Positions 57,701 through 64,000 of a DNA stretch of 64,000 nucleotides are shown piece after piece. Below the pieces are notes generated by a model. The model did no database searches. It saw nothing but the letters and a program-made list of their open reading frames with translations, and had not been told where the DNA came from. Every line of letters begins with the position of its first letter. Positions within the stretch are counted from its first letter, which is position 1. The position numbers were made by a program, and so were the translations under genes. This stretch comes from Limnoperna fortunei (Eukaryota; Mollusca; Bivalvia; Mytilida; Modiolidae): NCBI GenBank assembly GCA_944474755.1, contig OX104113.1, forward strand, positions 55,324,074 to 55,388,073, in the 5' to 3' direction.

Positions 57701-60700
57701 AATGACCTTGAAACTAAAAAGCTAAGCAAGATCCGCAATTTGACTATAGCAATTAATAGGTTCAAAAATAATTAAAAAAAACCATTTAGATATTTTTAAA
57801 AAATAAGAAAGGTCATTAAATAGGACGTTAGAAAACTTGAGTGACCTTGACAACTGATCTTTTAATCTACGTAAATTTTACTTATAGACAATAGCATTTA
57901 TAAGAATAAGCCATTTAAAATACATAGGACCATGAAAAAAATTAAAAAAGGACTTTGACCTTGACTCTTACACCGTGACCTTGACCATGCTGAAGGTCAA
58001 CTGTGATCAACATTGAAGATTTTATGCCAATATCTCTTCTAGTTATTGAGATATGACTACTTATAAAATTTACCAATAATTAGCAGATGACCTTGACCTT
58101 TGACCTTGTATTTGTGTTCAAGGTCAAGGGTCCTAATGGTCTATAGTGAAGACCCCAAGCCTCTACTATTAATAGTTGATAAGTAATTATTGAAAAAACT
58201 AATTAACAATGGTTGTAATGGGGAATAACTCCTATAAGATGAAGTCGGATCCTTTACCTCAAAATAGAAAAAAGTTACGCCTTTATGAGACCAACATTTT
58301 ATCCATTATAACTTATAGCCTATCTTTTACCGTTTCAATGGAATAGCGATGACAAGACAATGTCAAAATTTCAAACGTGACCTTGACCTTTGACCTTGTG
58401 TCCATTTTCAAGGTCAAGGTCAATGATGACTAATGATATAAGGTTTCATATAAATATCTGTTATAGTAACTGAGATATAGTGATATAATGAAATTCACAA
58501 TATATTTTATTGGTCATGGGGAGATAACTCTTATAAAAATGTCAAATAAAAAAGTGACGATTCAAGAAATTAATATGATACACATTTTGGTAAAGGTTTC
58601 AGTTCTCTATCTATTATAGTAAAGGAGGAGATCTGCACACAACAAAGGGTCAAAAATTAGAACATGACCTTGACCTTTGACCTTGTGACCTTTTTCAAGG
58701 TCGAGGTCAATGATGACCAACTGTGAAATATCTAGTCTCTATCAGCTCTGGTTCATGAGTTACAATGGTACAAAATGTACTTCCAATAAATAAGGGGAAA
58801 TAACTCCTATAAGAAGGTGAAAAATTCTTAATGCGATATGTTATAAAGTGTCGCAATCCTTAGCTGAACATTTTGGAACAACTTTCATTGCGAAATCTTT
58901 TACGGTTTCATAGTTTATCTGCACACAAGCTTTTTTATCACAGGGGAAATAACTCCGTAAAGAAAAAGTGTTCGGTGTCCCAGGGTTAACTGCGAAAGCA
59001 TAATGTCTCATACATCCATAGTACAAAATATCTTTACGACATGTCGCGAAACAAAATTTATAATGGGATAACAAAACTTGGCGGAAAAAAAATAAGAATA
59101 AATATAGGTTCAATCGTTCTAAAGAACGATTAATAGGCTTTCCACTTCAAAAGAAGACCTTAAAAAAATGACCTTGAAACCAAAAAGCTAAGAAACATAG
59201 TTAATTTGTCTATAGCAATTAATAAGAACAAAAATTATTAGAAAACTATTTAGATATCTTTAAAAATAAGAAAGGTCATTAAATAGGACGTAAGAAAACT
59301 TGAATGACCTTGACAACTGATCTTTTAATCTACGTAAATATTACTCATAGGCAATAGCATTAAAAGAAGAAGCCATTCAAAATACATAGTACCATGAAAA
59401 ACATTTATAAAGGACTTTGACCTTGACTTTTACAGCATGACCTTGACCATGCTGAAGGTCAACAGTGATCAACATTGAAGATTTTATGCCAATATCTCTT
59501 AAAGTCATTAAGATATGACTACTTATAATATATACAAAAAATTAGAAAATGACCTTGACCTTTGACCTTGTATTTGTTTTCAAGGTCAAGGGTCCTAATG
59601 ATCCATAGTGAAGACCCTATGCCTCTACTATCAATAGTTGATAAGTAATTAATGAAAAACTAATTATCAATGGTTGTAATGGGGGATAACTCCTATAAGA
59701 TGAAGCCGGATCCTTTCCCTCTAAATAGAAAAAAGTTGCGCCTTTATGAGACCAACATTTTATCCATTATAACTTATAGCCTATCTTTTACCGTTTCAAA
59801 GTAATAGCGATGACAAGACAATGCCAAAATTTCAAACGTGACCTTGACCTTTGACCTTGTGTCCATTTTCAAGGTCAAGGTCAATGATGACCAATGATAT
59901 AAGGTTTCATATATATATCTGTTATAGTTACTGAGATATAGTGATATAATGCAATTCACAATACATTTTATTGGTCTAGGGGAGATAACTCTTATAAAAA
60001 TGTCAAATAAAAAAAGTGACGATTCAAGATCTCAATATGATACACATTTTGGTAAAGGTTTCAGTTCTCTATCTATTATAGTAAAGGAGGAGATCTGCAC
60101 ACAACCAAGGGTCAAAAATTAGAACATGACCTTGACCTTTGACCTTGTGACCTTTTTCAAGGTCAAGGTCAATGATGACCAACTGTGAAATATCTAGTCT
60201 ATATCACCTCTGGTTCATGAGTTACAATGGTACAAATTTTACTTCCAATAAATAAGGGGAAATAACTCCTACAAGGAGTCGTCAAAATACTTTGCGCGAT
60301 ATGTAACAAATTGTCGCAATCCATAGCTGACCATTTTGCAACAACTTTTATTGCGAAATCTTTTACGGTTTCATAGTTTATCTGCACACAAGCTTTTCTG
60401 TAACAGGGGAGATAACTCCGTAAAGAACAAGTGTTCGGTGTGACAGGGTCAACTGCGAAAGCGTAATGTCTTATACATCCATAGTACAAAATGTCTTTAC
60501 GACAAGTCGCGAAACAAAATTTATAATGGGAAAAGAAAACTTGGCGGAAAAAAATAAGAATAATAAATATAGGTTCAATCGTTCTAAAGAACGATTAATA
60601 GGCTTTCCACTTCAAAAGAAGACCTTAAATAAATGACCTTGAAGCCAAAAAGCTAAGAAACATACGTAATTTGTCAATAACAATTAATAAGAACAAAAAT

Positions 60701-62040
60701 TATTAACAAACTATTTAGATATCTTTAAAAATAAGAAAGGTCATTAAATAGGACGTAAGAAAACTTGAGTGACCTTGACAACTGATCTTTTAATCTACGT
60801 AAATATTACTTATAGGAAATAGCATTAAAAGAATAAGCCATTCAAAATACATAGTACCATGAAAAACATTTATAAAGGACTTTGACCTTGACTTTCACAG
60901 CATGACCTTGACCATGCTGAAGGTCAACAGTTTTCAACATTGAAGATTTTATGCCAATATCTCTTAAAGTCATTAAGATATGACTACTTATAATATATAC
61001 ACAAAATTAGAAAATGACCTTGACCTTTGACCTTGTATTTGTTTTCAAGGTCAAGGGTCCTAATGATCCATAGTGAAGACCACATGCCTCTACTATCAAT
61101 AGTTGATAAGTAATTAATGAAAAACTAATTATCAATGGTTGTAATAGGGGATAACTCCTATAAGATGAAGCCGGATCCTTTCCCTTTAAATAGAAAAAAG
61201 TTGCGCCTTTATGAGACCAACATTTTATCCATTATAACTTATAGCCTATCTTTTACCGTTTCAAAGTAATAGCGATGACAAGACAATGCCAAAATTTCAA
61301 ACGTGACCTTGACCTTTGACCTTGTGTCCATTTTCAAGGTCAAGGTCAATGATGACCAATGATATAAGGTTTCATATATATATCTGTTATAGTTACTGAG
61401 ATATAGTGATATAATGCAATTCACAATACATTTTATTGGTCTAGGGGAGATAACTCTTATAAAAATGTCAAATAAAAAAAGTGACGATTCAAGATCTTAA
61501 TATGATACACATTTTGGTAAAGGTTTCAGCTCTCTATCTATTATAGTAAAGGAGGAGATCTGCACACAACCAAGGGTCAAAAATTAGAACATGACCTTGA
61601 CCTTTGACCTTGTGACCTTTTTCAAGGTCAAGGTCAATGATGACCAACTGTGAAATATCTAGTCTATATCACCTCTGGTTCATGAGTTACAATGGTACAA
61701 ATTTTACTTCCAATAAATAAGGGGAAATAACTCCTACAAGGAGTCGTCAAAATACTTTGCGCGATATGTAACAAATTGTCGCAATCCATAGCTGACCATT
61801 TTGCAACAACTTTTATTGTGAAATCTTTTACGGTTTCATAGTTTATCTGCACACAAGCTTTTCTGTAACAGGGGAGATAACTCCGTAAGGAAAAAGTGTT
61901 CAGTCTGCCAGGGTTAACTGCGAAAGCGTAATGTCTCATACATCCATAGTACAAAATGTCTTTACGACATGTCGCGAAACAAAATTTATAATGGGATAAC
62001 AAAACTTGGCGGAAAAAAAATAAGAATAATAATAAGAAAC
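54708..62040. repeat. Five ~1.46-kb higher-order units, head to tail
   Basis: Unit starts, set by hairpins: 54708, 56175, 57648, 59112 and 60577 (spacings 1467, 1473, 1464, 1465). Each contains CTTTCCACTT, several TGACCTTGACCTTTGACCTT clusters, GGGGGATAACTCCTATAAGA, GAGACCAACATTTTATCCAT, GGGGAGATAACTCTTATAAA, GGGGAAATAACTCC, AACTGCGAAAGCGTAATGTC, ACTTGGCGGAAAAA and AAT repeats. The units at about 57.6-60.5 and 60.5-62.0 kb are the most alike. Minus-strand open frames of 61-112 codons recur once per unit and are repeat artefacts. Confidence 0.9.
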
Positions 62041-62058
62041 AGACTAATAACAGTAAGT

Positions 62059-62197
62059 CTTTCCACTCGGAAAGTGGAAAGCCTTAATAATAAGAAACAG
62101 AAGAATAACAAGAAGGCTTTCCACTCGGAAAGTGGAAAGCCTTAATAAGAAACAGACTAATAACAGTAAGGCATTCCACTCGGAAGTGGAAAGCCTT
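62059..62197. repeat. Three tandem hairpins of GGCTTTCCACT, period about 55 bp
   Basis: Stems 62059-62067/62073-62081 (9 bp), 62113-62125/62131-62143 (13 bp, perfect) and 62168-62180/62185-62197 (13 bp, one mismatch), with 3-5 nt loops of CGG or CGGAA. They are separated by AAGAAACAGACTAATAACAG-type spacers. Confidence 0.93.
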
Positions 62198-62211
62198 AAT
62201 AATATAGGTTC

Positions 62212-62232
62212 ATTTGTGACTTCGCCACAAAT
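62212..62232. repeat. Unit-start hairpin of a further, truncated array unit
   Basis: ATTTGTG (62212-62218) pairs with CACAAAT (62226-62232) around ACTTCGC. It is preceded by AATATAGGTTC and followed by AATCATGGCTTACCACTT, matching the layout of the other unit starts. Confidence 0.75.
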
Positions 62233-62369
62233 AATCATGGCTTACCACTTCCATCGACATTTTTTACACCGCGGCATAAAAAATTTCATTTTTTTTTTCT
62301 ATATAAAAATCCATAACTGCATAAAATATACGTGAAACGTAGCAAAAAAAAAAATGCAAAAATGACTTG

Positions 62370-62441
62370 TCACATCCTAGGCTCGAACCGACGATGTCAG
62401 TATTGCCAGCCCATCGTTGTTACCACTGGACCACGGAAGCC
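62370..62441 (-). other. tRNA-like sequence (pseudogene or SINE head)
   Basis: On the minus strand: GGCTTCCGTGGTCCAGTGGT (A-box-like) and, 40 nt on, CGGTTCGAGCCTAGG (B-box, GGTTCGAGCC). A CGATG/CATCG stem sits where the anticodon arm should be, but its loop is far too long. The acceptor ends do not pair. It is therefore not a functional tRNA as read. Confidence 0.45.
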
Positions 62442-63490
62442 GATGTTCAGAAAGTCAAATTTTGACGTATATATACCTTCTATGTGTTTTCTACATTTAA
62501 AATACAAAGAGATTTTGTAATGTTTTCGTGTATTTGCAAATGAAATAAATAAGAAAGACAGAAAATTCTATGATTTTTATTTATGAAATACATATAGAAC
62601 GCTTTGATTTGACTGGTTATTTCGTCTTTCGTCACGTGATATCGAGGTATATTATCGCGGACTTAGTATAATATATTCTTTTGGGGGGAGAGACTTTATA
62701 CTGCGCAGATGCATATTACATATGATCGCGATATACATAAAAATGTCATCAAGATCACGGCTCAGGAGGTCAACAATTATGCAGTTGTGATCAACGTTGG
62801 AATATTACGTTCAATGTATCGTAAAAGGCAACGGATTTTCACAAAAAGGAAGGAACAGACGACACATCGCGTGGATTTTATTGTCATTTCAAAATAATTG
62901 CTAGTACAAAAAATGTTTGTTTCAGCTAGAACAACTCACGAAGAGACGATACAGATGTAGATTTCAAGGATTACTCAATGCACAAAAATCCAAGCGATGA
63001 AATCTAGGGGGTACCGACGGGGTCTCGACATTTGATTTTTTCTGCCGAATTTCGGGTTTGTTGACATTTATGCACATCCGAGATACTTGGTTGGGGGTAA
63101 AATCGACATTCTAAATCGATTGGCACCATTTTCGAAAAGCTAGGATTTATGGTTTTTCTGAAAATTGCGATTTTTGCATAAAAAACCTATCCTCAACTTT
63201 CATGATCTGGAAATTTTTTTATCCTTCGTCAGAACGATTTCTACTGCAGCGACAATTTAAGGACATCGATCCCCGAACGGTTTGGCGTCCATTTTGTTTC
63301 ACCATTCTCTGTGGTCTAGGATGAAATCTGCCCACTACATTCTTATGGGGTCCCCTTAGAAACACCCCCCCCTTTATTTTTGCAGGATGCCGGAATACCC
63401 TAAAATTCCCCATGTTTTTGCCCATGCCTGGCACCAAATTGTATTGCGACATGTAGCAAGCTAATAATACAAAGCGAATCCAAAGGTACC
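62442..63490. other. No recognised gene
   Basis: Short frames only (62709-62897 +, 63219-63452 -). The AGGTCA arrays are interrupted here and resume at about 63520. The segment looks like inserted dispersed sequence; its limits are unclear. Confidence 0.5.
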
Positions 63491-63519
63491 AAAATTCACA
63501 TGTCGCTGTACTGAAACAC

Positions 63520-64000
63520 AGGTGACCTTGACCTTTGACCTTGTGACCTTGGGCAAGGTCAAGGTGAAAGTTGACATTTTACCTATTACAAGTTATTGCC
63601 TATCTTTTACCGTTTCAAGGGAATAGCGATGGCGAGACAATGTCAAAATTTCAGACGTGACCTTGACCTTTGACCTTGTGTCCATTTTCAAGGTCAAGGT
63701 CAATGATGACCAATGATATAAGGTTTCATGTATATAACTGTTATAGTTACTGAGATATAGTGATCTAATGTAACTCACAATGCATATTATTGGTCTAAGG
63801 GGAGACAACTCTTATAAAATGTCAAATAAAAAAAGTGACGATTCAAGATCTTAATATGATACACATTTTGGTAAAGGGTTCAGTTCTCTATCTATTATAG
63901 TAAAGGAGGAGATCTGCACACAACAAAGGGTCAAAAATTAGAACATGACCTTGACCTTTGACCTTGTGACCTTTTTCAAGGTCAAGGTCAATGATGACCA
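63520..64000. repeat. Partial ~1.46-kb higher-order unit, cut by window edge
   Basis: From TGACCTTGACCTTTGACCTT at about 63522 onward it follows the same order as 61240-61650 (TATCTTTTACCGTTTCAA, GAATAGCGATGGCGAGACAA, GACGATTCAAGATCTTAATA, GGAGGAGATCTGCACACAAC). Confidence 0.9.

Larger units (their letters stand above)
43261..64000 (+). other. SPRYD7: SPRYD7 intron 2 (at least 20.7 kb; right end outside window)
   Basis: Starts GTAATT. It contains the tandem arrays described below and, as far as I can read, no further SPRYD7 exon; the expected GVATQKVNLNQ region is not found. Confidence 0.75.

Noticed and set aside
55764..62002. Recurring minus-strand frames of 61-112 codons as a tandem gene family
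   Set aside because: They repeat once per 1.46-kb satellite unit, begin and end at repeat motifs, and encode translations of AGGTCA and CGAAAGCG blocks. Differences are not biased to synonymous sites as far as I can see.
62370..62441. Functional tRNA gene
   Set aside because: Acceptor ends do not pair and the anticodon-arm position has an oversized loop.

Overview
This is eukaryotic, AT-rich, repeat-dominated DNA, almost certainly from a bivalve mollusc. The organism call rests on sequence hallmarks: molluscan SINEs ending in AATCAATCAATC, dispersed GGGAGATAACTCC and AAGGGAGGTAACTC cores, tandem repeats built on TGACCTTGACCTTTGACCTT, a Penelope-like retroelement with a bivalve-type 3' tail, and many short fold-back elements. 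No prokaryotic gene organisation, CRISPR array or operon is present.

I can support one host gene. Two + strand coding exons, 26181-26280 and 43144-43260, match the N-terminus and start of the SPRY domain of SPRYD7 (SPRY domain-containing protein 7). Splice signals and phase (1/1) agree. Intron 1 would be 16.9 kb. Intron 2 is at least 20.7 kb and runs off the right edge, so the satellite arrays and everything else to the right of 26 kb lie inside this gene. The remaining exons are outside the window.

Layout. 1-12.2 kb: LINE fragments on both strands, a degraded LINE reverse transcriptase (3.1-5.2 kb), a 1.28-kb Mutator-like transposon with terminal inverted repeats, a palindromic insertion followed by a SINE (8.42-9.04 kb), and a large fold-back structure (10.57-11.65 kb). 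12.5-17.35 kb: a near full-length non-LTR retrotransposon with ORF1 (coiled coil plus RRM) and ORF2 (endonuclease, RT, Cys/His C-terminus). Its only breaks are frameshifts at homopolymer runs. 17.3-26 kb: duplicated repeats and several non-autonomous DNA elements with 9-bp target-site duplications (18.8 and 24.6 kb). 26.2-43.3 kb: SPRYD7 exons 1 and 2 around an intron holding LINE fragments, tandem repeats, a SINE, a Penelope-like element and the remains of a Cys-rich 'HEEADTR' gene split by about 3 kb of inserted repeats. 44.8-64 kb: head-to-tail arrays. Units of 3.8, 3.2 and 2.9 kb carry 155-bp repeats and are followed by about 1.46-kb higher-order units. All are rich in nuclear-receptor-like AGGTCA sites and are punctuated by hairpins whose stems differ in sequence but keep pairing.

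There is no multi-gene pathway here. The interest lies in the mobile-element biology: the hairpin-delimited arrays, elements with dated insertions, and a host gene whose introns have absorbed them. Reading was by eye without database search, so family names above clade level, and all repeat boundaries not set by a target-site duplication, are approximate.
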